This document shows, one piece after another, positions 6,755 to 12,841 of a stretch of 12,917 nt of DNA. Position numbers and translations under genes: made by a program. The stretch's first letter is position 1. The number at the start of each line of letters is the position of its first letter. Location: contig JAEXNA010000164.1 of the NCBI GenBank assembly GCA_023447635.1, positions 1 through 12,917 of the forward strand. Reading direction: 5' to 3'. Origin of the DNA: Vulcanimicrobiota bacterium. GTDB lineage: Bacteria > Vulcanimicrobiota > Xenobia > Xenobiales > JADMJV01. The notes below the pieces were generated by a model. The model ran no database searches and was not told the origin of the DNA. It was given only the letters and a program-made list of their open reading frames with translations.

Positions 6755-6808
6755 ATAATTGGCATAAGGATCGAAAGCATCCGCAGCCGTGACGTCGAAC
6801 GCCGTCGA

Positions 6809-7225
6809 ATGTCATCCGAAACCAACCCGCCTCGCAAAAAATCGTCGGCGGGAATCCGCATAGCTGTGTACCTGCTTTTCGCCGCCGGAGCCGCCGGATA
6901 TTTCTTTCTCCCTCCGTATCTTCGACGACAAGCCAACGAGCGGTTTCTCAGTTGCCGTACCAACGTCAAAAACATCAACATCGCGGTGGAAATGTTCATC
7001 CAGGATCACGACGGAGCCAACCCCCGAGAGATGACTGAGTTGTATCCCAAATATCTGGTCCAACCATTGATCTGCCCCGCGGCAGGCTCATCCACCTATC
7101 AGCTTAGAGCCGAGCACTCCAAGGACAACTACGTTATCCAGTGCTCTGGCCACCATCACGCCGATGTCGGATTAGGACCCAACCGACCCGCCTACAGCAA
7201 GAGCGAAGGACTCCTTGATCGTTGA
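6809..7225 (+). CDS. Membrane-anchored pseudopilin-like protein
   Basis: The 138-residue protein has a short basic N-terminus (PPRKKSSAGIR), one membrane helix at about 16-36 and a globular domain outside. The domain begins SCRTNVKNINIAVEMF (48-63), followed by DHDGANPREMTELYPKYL and LICPAAGSSTYQL. This C-x-x-N-x-K-N-I plus Y-P-x-Y-L plus CPAAG pattern is shared with type II secretion/type IV pilus pseudopilin-like proteins of several poorly cultivated phyla. The usual prepilin peptidase site (G-FTLIE) is absent, so it is probably not processed as a normal pilin. Cys49, Cys89 and Cys112 could form a disulfide, and GHHHADVG (114-121) could bind metal. No Shine-Dalgarno precedes the ATG. Function unknown; it stands alone without secretion genes. 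Confidence 0.75.
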   Translation: MSSETNPPRKKSSAGIRIAVYLLFAAGAAGYFFLPPYLRRQANERFLSCRTNVKNINIAVEMFIQDHDGANPREMTELYPKYLVQPLICPAAGSSTYQLRAEHSKDNYVIQCSGHHHADVGLGPNRPAYSKSEGLLDR

Positions 7226-7227
7226 CC

Positions 7228-7240
7228 CAGGTGACACCTG
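7228..7240. repeat. Inverted repeat CAGGTG-A-CACCTG after the pseudopilin-like gene
   Basis: This perfect 6-bp inverted repeat around a single base begins two bases after the TGA stop of the pseudopilin-like gene. Its core TGACACCT (7232-7239) also occurs at 6720-6727, upstream of the same gene, so the gene is flanked by direct copies 512 bp apart. There is no T-run, so it is not a canonical terminator. The stretch 7241-7500 beyond it holds no gene I can support. Confidence 0.4.
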
Positions 7241-7524
7241 TCAGTGATGGCTTGAGGCGGCGCAAGTAATCTCGGTGTACGAACACCATCGCTCCCAGTA
7301 GAAATGCCGCTGCTACCCGCCCCCTGACCCCTAGCAATCTCTTCAATAAACTCGATTTGCCTTTCTTCGAAAATTAAGCTACCTTGTCAGGGCAAAGACG
7401 GTTCCGAACCCGTCGACCCGTTTCGTCTTAGATTTAGATCCTGCCTTAGTGTGGCTCTCCGTCTTCGTCTCGAGTGGCCAGATAGTTCCATCCTTTTGCA
7501 CACTAAAAATGGAGGATCATGAAA

Positions 7525-7776
7525 ATGAATCTTTACGTAGGAAACCTTTCTTTCAGCACCAGCGAAGACGCTCTGCACCGCCTGTTCCAGGACTACGGCA
7601 CCGTGAAATCGGCCCGCCTGGTCACCGACCGTGAAACCGGCCGCCCCCGCGGTTTCGGCTTCGTCGAAATGGAAGACCAGAGCGCCGGCCTGAACGCCAT
7701 CGACAGCCTGAACAACAAGGAAGTCGACGGACGTCGCCTCGTCGTTAACGAAGCCCGCGCCAAGGCCGGACGCTAG
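7525..7776 (+). CDS. Single-RRM RNA-binding protein
   Basis: The product is one RNA recognition motif and little more (83 residues from this start). RNP2 is NLYVGNLSF at the N-terminus, and RNP1 is RGFGFVEM in the middle (GRPRGFGFVEMEDQSAGLNA). The tail NEARAKAGR is short and basic. Bacterial proteins of this type bind single-stranded RNA and are often cold- or stress-induced in cyanobacteria and other phyla; targets here are unknown. Start: two in-frame ATGs lie at 7519 and 7525. GGAGG at 7511-7515 is only 3 bases from the first but 9 from the second, so I choose 7525; the 7519 form adds Met-Lys. The 5' region 7241-7518 is untranslated and could hold a long leader. It ends at a strong terminator, so it is monocistronic. 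Confidence 0.95.
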   Translation: MNLYVGNLSFSTSEDALHRLFQDYGTVKSARLVTDRETGRPRGFGFVEMEDQSAGLNAIDSLNNKEVDGRRLVVNEARAKAGR

Positions 7777-7803
7777 TTCGACAACCGCTCGTCTCGAGTG
7801 CTG

Positions 7804-7832
7804 AAAAAGCCACCCGCAAGGGTGGCTTTTTT
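7804..7832 (+). terminator. Rho-independent terminator of the RRM gene
   Basis: AAAAAGCCACCC (7804-7815) pairs perfectly with GGGTGGCTTTTT (7820-7831) around a GCAA tetraloop, followed by a run of six T from 7827. It starts 27 bp after the stop codon. The A-run on the other side would let it work on the minus strand too. Confidence 0.95.
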
Positions 7833-7861
7833 CGTTCCTTGACCCGATCCAGGTTCCACGA

Positions 7862-7902
7862 TCCCCATCGGCGCGCGGATGAGATCATCTCTGCCCGCTT
7901 GG
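7862..7902. repeat. Dispersed 41-nt repeat, copy A
   Basis: This intergenic stretch matches 9842-9882 at 34 of 41 positions without gaps, beginning TCCCCATCGGC and containing GCGGATGAG and TCATCTC. A partial second unit follows at once: CGATCCCCATCG recurs at 7910-7921, then TCTCTGCC and GGCTCGAGG parallel the right end of copy A. The core GATGAG/TCATC is palindromic, so a hairpin is likely. The copy lies between the RRM terminator and the Uma2 promoter. Read on the minus strand both copies give D-(D/E)-L-I-R-x-P-M-G, which may be coincidence or a trace of an old coding segment. Confidence 0.6.
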
Positions 7903-7994
7903 GGATCGGCGATCCCCATCGTCTCTGCCGGCTCGAGGACCGTGGCGATTCCCGTTCTTGCGGCCTGACAGCTCAGGCGACGGATAAGAGACGG

Positions 7995-8023
7995 TTGTTG
8001 AGCGGGCTATCAGACGCTAAACT
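7995..8023 (+). promoter_or_regulatory. Leaderless-type promoter of the second Uma2 gene
   Basis: TTGTTG (7995-8000) is followed after exactly 17 bp by TAAACT (8018-8023), then CAAACT and the GTG start at 8030. Consensus matches are 4/6 and 4/6. The 6-nt gap from the -10 box to the GTG equals that of the Uma2 gene at 4448, implying transcripts that begin at the start codon. Confidence 0.5.
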
Positions 8024-8029
8024 CAAACT

Positions 8030-8617
8030 GTGAGCATAGCCGAACAGCTGAACCTTGTCTCTGTCGAGCAGTACCTCGCCGCAGAGCAGACCTCTCCGAT
8101 CAAGTACGAGTACCTGGGCGGAGTCGTCTACGCCATGAGCGGCGGACGCAACCAGCACAATCTGATCTCGGGCAATGTGTTCGGGACTCTATGGAGCAGA
8201 CTCCGCGGTCAGGCCTGTCGCCCCTACAACTCTGATACCAAAATCCGAATCCGCCTGCCCGGCCACCTTCGCTTCTACTATCCGGACGCGTCCGTCGTCA
8301 GCCAGCCGAACCCTGCAGGATACGTCTATCAAGACGCGCCGGTGCTGATACTCGAAGTGCTGTCCCGCTCCACGAAAAGACTCGACCTCGGAGAGAAAAA
8401 AGAAGCCTATCTCTCCGTCCCCAGCCTGGACCTCTACCTCGTAGCCGAGCAGACCCTGCCCGCTGTCATCGTCTTCCGCCGCACCGAAAACGGTTTCCAA
8501 CGCGAAGTCTGGACCGGACTCGACGCCATCATCCCACTCCCTGAGTGGGACACCGAACTTCCCCTCGCCGAGGTCTACGACGGCGTCGACTTCGCAGGCG
8601 AGACGGACAACGACTAG
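8030..8617 (+). CDS. Uma2-family PD-(D/E)XK endonuclease-like protein
   Basis: The 195-residue protein shows the Uma2 layout: an N-terminal helix with SVEQYLAAE (11-19), YEYLGGVVYAMSGG at 26-39, the motif YYPDASVV with Asp86, LILEVLS with Glu109, and the basic stretch LDLGEKKEAYLSVPSL with Lys123/Lys124. It ends with IPLPEWDTELPLAEVYDGV, a typical family C-terminus. These residues form the expected metal-binding nuclease core. Role and target are unknown; the family is often found in many paralogues. It starts at GTG 8030 without a Shine-Dalgarno and directly after a promoter, so it is probably leaderless. It is closer to the decayed copy at 5586-5761 than to the one at 3852-4448, as judged by the C-terminal segment. 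Confidence 0.92.
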   Translation: MSIAEQLNLVSVEQYLAAEQTSPIKYEYLGGVVYAMSGGRNQHNLISGNVFGTLWSRLRGQACRPYNSDTKIRIRLPGHLRFYYPDASVVSQPNPAGYVYQDAPVLILEVLSRSTKRLDLGEKKEAYLSVPSLDLYLVAEQTLPAVIVFRRTENGFQREVWTGLDAIIPLPEWDTELPLAEVYDGVDFAGETDND

Positions 8618-8780
8618 CCAGGACGAGCCCGAGCACGGGACCCTCAATCACCTGCAAGATTCCGACGAACTTCTCAGCGCCACTCGGGGCCTCACCATCG
8701 ACGACTCGGATTAGTAGGAACAGGTCCCGGTTGGAGGGGACAGCGGTGGGAGTTGGAGACGCGAAGCAGAACCCAGCGGC
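8618..8780. other. Intergenic stretch without a supportable gene
   Basis: These 163 bp separate the Uma2 gene from the 338-residue protein gene. A minus-strand frame (start 8840) crosses it and reads protein-like in part (LFLLIRVVDGEAPSGAEKF), and the plus strand has an open stretch ending in tandem stops near 8711. Neither has a ribosome site or recognisable family, and the minus frame then runs antisense through the Uma2 gene. I see no promoter for the downstream gene with a good match. Confidence 0.4.
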
Positions 8781-9797
8781 ATGAGCTATTGGGCCTGCTA
8801 TATCGTCAGAGAGCGAGAGCGAACCCGAGTCTACGCCCACAGATGGGGCGCCAGGTACATCTGCTGTCAGTGGCTCTTCTGGGGACCCGATGTTCTGCCG
8901 GCAATGATCAGCGCACTCGAGCCTGAGGTCGAAGGAGCGCCTCCTGACTGGGCCGAGGGCGGGATGGCGGTCGATTTGGATGCAAAGAGCCTCGTCTGGT
9001 TCTGCGAGGCTCCTGTCGACGATTGCCTGTCGACGATCGAGGCGCTGCTACCTCTACAGCGGGTGCTCTGGCCAGGATGGAGCGTCCAATGGGCAGCCAG
9101 AGGCTTGGACGATCTGCTTCTTGCCGCTGGACTTCCAGCCAGGAGGCCGAATTTCGAAGAGTTCGAGGCGGGCCAAACAGGCTATCGGCAGCTCGGCCCT
9201 GGTGGACCCGTAGTGGATATTGCGGAAAGATACGAGCTTGCCTTCGCAAAGATGATAGCAGAGCCGACCGAGGAGACGTTCGGCGTAGCGAGCCTGCGTG
9301 GAACGGACGGGAGCCGCAAACTCTACCCCCTGGGCGAGGCGGGCATCGAGAGCATTCTCGAGTACGGCCCTGGCCGAACGATACGCGCACTGGAGCAACG
9401 GCTCTCGCATCCCTCGGTGACGCTATCGGCAGCGGAGTGCTCAGCGCAAGCGGGTTTTGACATCGACGCCCAGGGACGTGTCCTGAGCCTCTGGAGCAGC
9501 GACCAAATCTGGACGAACCACTTCCGCAAAGTCTGGGAAGGCTGGACCATCGTCGACTGGGGTACCGATTACGGAGCACATCAGACACTGCTAGACGGAC
9601 GGCTGCGAGTAGACTTCGTCCCAACCGATGAAATACTGGAGCTTCTCGAGAAATATCTCGTCCCCGACTGCGAGCATTACGAACCGTATGAAATCGAACA
9701 CCCTGGCCAGACGGAGCGCATCAAAGCCGCCTTCCCCATCGACCTGCCCGAGCGACGGAGGCGCTGGCACCAGGCCGTCCAGACCGCTCTCCCCTAA
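8781..9797 (+). CDS. Uncharacterised protein with WGA/FWGP/WPGW motif set
   Basis: The 338-residue protein has no signal peptide or membrane helix and is acidic. Motifs in order: HRWGARY (about 21-27), LFWGPDVLPAMI (32-43), WAEGGMAVDLDAKSLVWF (57-74), and LWPGWSVQWAARGLDDLL (95-112). Proteins with this spacing occur as hypothetical genes in actinobacteria and bacilli, as I recall them (a pattern like HWGA, FWGP, EGG, a hydrophobic Trp/Phe strand, WPGW, WA..G..D), with no assigned function. The second half (about 150-325) has LYPLGEAGIESILEYGPGRT and a Trp-rich part IWTNHFRKVWEGWTIVDWG. The size and soluble, Trp-rich character recall immunity proteins of toxin systems, but no toxin gene is nearby, so that is only a guess. 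No Shine-Dalgarno precedes the ATG. Confidence 0.8.
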   Translation: MSYWACYIVRERERTRVYAHRWGARYICCQWLFWGPDVLPAMISALEPEVEGAPPDWAEGGMAVDLDAKSLVWFCEAPVDDCLSTIEALLPLQRVLWPGWSVQWAARGLDDLLLAAGLPARRPNFEEFEAGQTGYRQLGPGGPVVDIAERYELAFAKMIAEPTEETFGVASLRGTDGSRKLYPLGEAGIESILEYGPGRTIRALEQRLSHPSVTLSAAECSAQAGFDIDAQGRVLSLWSSDQIWTNHFRKVWEGWTIVDWGTDYGAHQTLLDGRLRVDFVPTDEILELLEKYLVPDCEHYEPYEIEHPGQTERIKAAFPIDLPERRRRWHQAVQTALP

Positions 9798-9805
9798 CTT
9801 TCGTT

Positions 9806-9818
9806 CTGATAATATCAG
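9806..9818. repeat. Inverted repeat CTGATA-A-TATCAG after the 338-residue protein gene
   Basis: A perfect 6-bp inverted repeat around one A begins eight bases after the TAA stop. It is AT-rich against a GC-rich background, so it may be a regulator site rather than a terminator; no T-run follows. Its inner GATAAT resembles a -10 box but has no matching -35. Confidence 0.3.
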
Positions 9819-9841
9819 CCCGCCAAACTCGCTACCGCCGG

Positions 9842-9882
9842 TCCCCATCGGCAGGCGGATGAGCTCATCTCCACTCGCCTGG
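9842..9882. repeat. Dispersed 41-nt repeat, copy B
   Basis: Second copy of the repeat at 7862-7902. Its centre GATGAGCTCATC (9859-9870) is a perfect 12-bp palindrome, whereas copy A has one changed base there. It lies between the 338-residue protein gene and the AraC-type regulator gene, so both copies are intergenic. Confidence 0.6.
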
Positions 9883-9984
9883 TGTTCCGAAGGCTCCAAC
9901 CCCGTCCCCTCCGGCAGGTCTGTCGCCGCTGAAGCCTAAGACAGCAAGGATGAAGGTCCCAGCTGATAGCGTGGAAGTCTCGCC

Positions 9985-10872
9985 GTGACTCTTTGCCCGC
10001 TCAAGCAACCGGGAGTGCCGCTGCCCGAGAACATGTTGGAGGTGACCCTCTCTTCTCGCTCCTGGAACGATGTGGCCGTCGACCTGGCCACCTTCCGCTG
10101 CGACGGCCCCGTGGTGCACGAACTCAACGACGTCAAAGAGACCCGGCTCAGCGTCCTGCTCGAAGAGGTGGGAGGCCGCTGCGAGCCGCGACTTCAGCCT
10201 GACGCTCCCTGCCCTATCGCCTATTTCCCGCGTCACATGACCTACGCTCCCGCCGGGATGACGGTCTACGGCTTCGGTGACGGCGCGAGCTTCGTCAGGG
10301 ACGCCACGCTAAGGTTCGACACGCCCGCCCTGTGCCAGCGCCTGTCCGCCGACTTCGACCCGAGCATGGTCTCCGTCCCCAGACTGCGTTTCGCCGACGA
10401 CCGACTGTACAGCCTGGTCAAACTGCTGGCTCAGGCCGTGGATGACCCCGACCCCTCGTCCCAACTCTACGGAGACGGCCTGATCACGGCCATCGCCGCG
10501 CGCCTCTTCTCCTCCCCCCGCACCTCTCCGTCCGAAGTCAAAGGGCTCCCCACAAAGCTCCTGAGCGAAGTGATCGACTACCTGCACGCCCACCTGCCGC
10601 AGCGCATCGAACTCTCGGAACTCTCGGACCTGACCGGTCTTTCCCAGTCGCACTTCAGCCGCGAGTTTAAAGCCTCGACCGGGGTCTCGCCCTACCGCTG
10701 GCAAATCGAAGAACGGTTGCGTCGCGCCCAAACGCTGCTGCTCCAATCCTCCACCTCCCTCGAAGAGGTCGCCGAGGCCACCGGTTTCGCCGACGCCGTG
10801 CACTTCGGCCGCACCTTCCGAAAACACGTCGGCCACACCCCCGCCGCCTGGCGCCAGGCCCGACAAGCCTAA
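9985..10872 (+). CDS. AraC-family transcriptional regulator
   Basis: The 295-residue protein ends in a classic AraC/XylS DNA-binding domain (about 195-292): first helix-turn-helix IELSELSDLTGLSQSHFSRE, linker FKASTGVSPYRWQIEERLRR, and second unit SLEEVAEATGFADAVHFGRT with FRKHVGHTPAAWR. The N-terminal 180 residues are a sensor domain without a clear cupin signature; the effector is unknown. Start GTG at 9985 with GGAAG nine bases upstream. The next gene, a YcaC-like hydrolase on the same strand 132 bp downstream, is the likely target. AraC-type regulators beside hydrolases of this kind are common. Between the two genes lie a candidate promoter and a hairpin, so the hydrolase probably has its own regulated start. 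Confidence 0.93.
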   Translation: MTLCPLKQPGVPLPENMLEVTLSSRSWNDVAVDLATFRCDGPVVHELNDVKETRLSVLLEEVGGRCEPRLQPDAPCPIAYFPRHMTYAPAGMTVYGFGDGASFVRDATLRFDTPALCQRLSADFDPSMVSVPRLRFADDRLYSLVKLLAQAVDDPDPSSQLYGDGLITAIAARLFSSPRTSPSEVKGLPTKLLSEVIDYLHAHLPQRIELSELSDLTGLSQSHFSREFKASTGVSPYRWQIEERLRRAQTLLLQSSTSLEEVAEATGFADAVHFGRTFRKHVGHTPAAWRQARQA

Positions 10873-10919
10873 CGACTAGCCTAAGAGCATTTTCCGACAG
10901 CCCGCAGCAGTTTCGAACA

Positions 10920-10948
10920 GTGACTCCGCAAGGGTCGGCTTTTATGCT
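10920..10948 (+). promoter_or_regulatory. Candidate promoter of the isochorismatase-family hydrolase gene
   Basis: GTGACT (10920-10925) and TATGCT (10943-10948) are 17 bp apart, each matching consensus at 4/6 positions. A weak promoter fits activation by the AraC-type protein upstream. A short bulged stem around GCAA (10922-10936) followed by GGCTTTT overlaps it and could instead be a weak terminator of the regulator gene. Confidence 0.35.
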
Positions 10949-10961
10949 AACTCCCACAACA

Positions 10962-10985
10962 GAGGCTCCCCCTTGCAGGAGCCTC
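10962..10985 (+). other. 5'-leader hairpin before the hydrolase ribosome site
   Basis: GAGGCTCC (10962-10969) and GGAGCCTC (10978-10985) form a perfect 8-bp stem with an 8-nt loop, ending six bases before AAAGGAG. It would sit in the 5' leader of the hydrolase message, where it could stabilise the mRNA or influence ribosome access. No T-run, so not a terminator. Confidence 0.45.
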
Positions 10986-11004
10986 CAACCAAAGGAGTTT
11001 CCCC

Positions 11005-11640
11005 ATGCCCAAAAACGGCCTCGAAGCGCTGCTGCGCCCTGAAGATAGCATCCTCGTCCTGATCGACCACCAGCCTTACCAGTTCGCCAATCTGAACAGC
11101 CACGAGCCCAGCATCATCGTGAACAACGTGATAGGCCTGGCCAAATCCGCCAAAGTGTTCAACGTTCCCACCATCCTAACCACCGTGATCGAAGAGCGCG
11201 GCGGCTACCTGATCAAAGGGCTGCAGGACGTGTTTCCCGACCAGAAGCCGATCAACCGCACTTTCATCAACACCTGGGAAGACCCCGCCGTCACCGACCT
11301 GGTAAAAAAGAGCGGACGCAAACAGCTGATCCTGGCCGCCCTGTGGACCGAAATCTGCCTGGCCATGCCCGCCATCCAGGCGCTGGGCGAAGGGTATGAC
11401 GTGTTCATCGTAACCGACGCCTCCGGAGGGGTCACTGCCGAAGCCCACGACATGGCCGTCCGCCGCATGGTCCAGGCCGGAGCCGTCCCGATCACATGGC
11501 TGGCCGTCGCCGCCGAGTGGCAGCGCGACTGGGCTCGCGAAGAGTCTGCGGCCGCCCTCTCCGAAGTCATTCTCGAGAACGGCGGCGCCAGCGGCGTAGC
11601 GCTAGCCTGGGAGCTTCAACTGCTCGCCACCAAAGCCTAG
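11005..11640 (+). CDS. YcaC-like isochorismatase-family hydrolase
   Basis: The 211-residue protein matches the YcaC branch of the isochorismatase (cysteine hydrolase) superfamily along its whole length. Landmarks: Asp21 in LVLIDHQPY, NVPTILTTV (53-61), RTFINTWED (85-93), the nucleophile Cys118 in LWTEICLAMPAIQALGEGYD, VTDASGGVTAEAHDMAV and RRMVQAGAVPITWLAVAAEW. The third catalytic residue, a Lys, is not obvious at its usual place. YcaC-type enzymes have no settled physiological substrate; nitrile- or amide-type compounds are suspected. Cytoplasmic, probably oligomeric. The ATG at 11005 has AAAGGAG seven bases upstream, one of the best ribosome sites in the window. It follows the AraC-type regulator and is likely its target. 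Confidence 0.93.
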   Translation: MPKNGLEALLRPEDSILVLIDHQPYQFANLNSHEPSIIVNNVIGLAKSAKVFNVPTILTTVIEERGGYLIKGLQDVFPDQKPINRTFINTWEDPAVTDLVKKSGRKQLILAALWTEICLAMPAIQALGEGYDVFIVTDASGGVTAEAHDMAVRRMVQAGAVPITWLAVAAEWQRDWAREESAAALSEVILENGGASGVALAWELQLLATKA

Positions 11641-11658
11641 AACTTAGCCTCCACCGAA

Positions 11659-11693
11659 GCCTGACGTCCTGACAAAATCTCAGGACGTCAGGC
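11659..11693. terminator. Perfect 14-bp inverted repeat between convergent genes
   Basis: GCCTGACGTCCTGA (11659-11672) and TCAGGACGTCAGGC (11680-11693) are exact reverse complements around the 7-nt loop CAAAATC. It lies 19 bp after the hydrolase stop and 33 bp from the stop of the convergent lipoprotein gene. The position fits a two-way transcription stop, but no U-run follows on either strand, so it may act with Rho, protect 3' ends, or be a mobile/repeat-associated palindrome. Confidence 0.6.
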
Positions 11694-11726
11694 GCTCTGG
11701 CCCGTAGCCTCTCGACTAAGGTCGAC

Positions 11727-12698
11727 TCAAATCTCTACCAGACTAAGGTGCAGGTTGTGAGCCAGATCCAGGAAGTAGATGTTGGGAGAAGCCCAGACGG
11801 CCACGCGTTGAGGCGTGCCACTGGCAGGGCGCACTCTGGTGATGACAAACTCCCAACGGATAACGTCCAGCCCAAGCCGAGCCCAGTTCGTCTGAACGTC
11901 AATGTCGTCTCCTCGGTACTCACCCGGGACTCCAGCCAAATTGAGACGAGGAGTGAACCACGTTGTAGCGACGCGAAAGTAAAATTCCAGTCGGATCTGA
12001 GAGCCAGGCTCTGCGCCCAACTTCGGGACCTCGGTGGCACGCGCACCGACCCAGGTGGCACGCTGGAAAAAGCCCTGGGCCGCCAGGTAGTCCCCTTGAT
12101 TGTCACTGAAGACGTACTCACCCTGGGCTCGCACGGCCGACGCCATGGGACCTGCTACGGGCGGCTGGTCAGGCACGGCATCTTCCGGAATGAGGCCGAC
12201 TTCGATGCGAGCGGCCTCTTCCGGAGTGGTGACGAAGATGTCGCCCTCGAACTCTCCCAGCCCCAGTTCGACCGGTGGAATGAAGGTAATCAGTGAGGTC
12301 GCCCGCTGTAGCAGAGGAACCTGAGCAGCCACGGCGGCATAACTGCTGTCCGAGGCGTCGAAATTGCCGTTGGCTGTGGTCAACTGCTCACTGCCATCGG
12401 GGTAGACGATTCTCGTGTCGCCGACCCGAGTCGCCGCAGGGAACAGGGCGACAAACGACTCCGATTCGACTTCAGAGGTCAAGTAGAGATCGTCGTCGAC
12501 GCGAAAGACCACGTACTCGCTGACGATGCCCAGTTCGCCCTGGCCGGGGAACTCGGTGTCCGCAGGCGCATTGCTGGCGGCGACCTGCTGCCCGGTGGGC
12601 TGATTGAGGTCTCCGTGGCTATCGCCACAGCCGGTGGCCACCCCCGCAGCAAGAACCCCACCTAGAAACAAGCACTGAACGCGACGACGCATACCCAT
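11727..12698 (-). CDS. Probable lipoprotein, function unknown
   Basis: The 323-residue protein begins with a basic n-region (MRRR), a hydrophobic stretch (CLFLGGVLAAGVATG) and Cys24, giving a relaxed lipobox V-A-T-G-C. The following region, DSHGDLNQPTGQQVAASNAP, is a flexible linker. The rest is mostly beta-prone: EYVVFRVDDDLYLTSEV (61-77), a middle part with LITFIPPVELGLGEFEGDIF, and a C-terminal half rich in aromatic strands (IRLEFYFRVATTWFTPRLNL, WEFVITRVRP, VAVWASPNIYFLDL). I recognise no family. It is expected on the membrane or cell surface. Start: ATG at 12698 with GGGTGG about seven bases upstream, or the second ATG at 12692. Convergent with the hydrolase gene. Confidence 0.8.
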   Translation of the reverse strand: MGMRRRVQCLFLGGVLAAGVATGCGDSHGDLNQPTGQQVAASNAPADTEFPGQGELGIVSEYVVFRVDDDLYLTSEVESESFVALFPAATRVGDTRIVYPDGSEQLTTANGNFDASDSSYAAVAAQVPLLQRATSLITFIPPVELGLGEFEGDIFVTTPEEAARIEVGLIPEDAVPDQPPVAGPMASAVRAQGEYVFSDNQGDYLAAQGFFQRATWVGARATEVPKLGAEPGSQIRLEFYFRVATTWFTPRLNLAGVPGEYRGDDIDVQTNWARLGLDVIRWEFVITRVRPASGTPQRVAVWASPNIYFLDLAHNLHLSLVEI

Positions 12699-12794
12699 CC
12701 AAAAGAACCACCCTTCATAAACGCTGGGACGACTTTGGTCAGAACGAGCTCTTTCCTGTCCCCCCAGGTTACCACCCCTCCGAGGTAGCTGCGC

Positions 12795-12822
12795 AGGACT
12801 TCCTCCGACAGGAGCAGGTCCT
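12795..12822. repeat. Interrupted hairpin upstream of the CRISPR repeat
   Basis: AGGAC (12795-12799) pairs with GTCCT (12818-12822) and, inside it, CTCC (12803-12806) with GGAG (12811-12814). It lies 20 bp left of the first CRISPR-like repeat, in what would be the leader. The leader region 12699-12841 is otherwise gene-free and not notably AT-rich. Confidence 0.35.
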
Positions 12823-12841
12823 ACGGACTTAGAAGATTCAG

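Noticed and set aside
7134..7346. Minus-strand 70-residue frame with a hydrophobic N-terminus (RVAAAFLLGAMVFV) starting at TTG 7346.
   Set aside because: No ribosome site, overlaps the end of the pseudopilin-like gene antisense, and its second half reads as a shadow of that gene.
7397..7414. Hairpin GACGGTTC/GAACCCGTC in the region before the RRM gene as a cold-shock thermosensor.
   Set aside because: Short, with a bulge and a tiny loop; no promoter could be fixed to show it is transcribed in the leader.
8529..8840. Minus-strand frame containing LFLLIRVVDGEAPSGAEKF.
   Set aside because: No start signal or recognised family; it runs antisense into the Uma2 gene on one side and the 338-residue protein gene on the other.
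8908..9624. 238-residue minus-strand frame opposite the 338-residue protein.
   Set aside because: Arg/Ser/Pro-rich with no domain; the plus-strand protein has ordered motifs and normal composition.
12714..12742. Minus-strand promoter CTGACC, 17 bp, TATGAA for the lipoprotein gene.
   Set aside because: Its predicted transcription start falls inside the ribosome site of the ATG at 12698, so it would need the second ATG; left unassigned.
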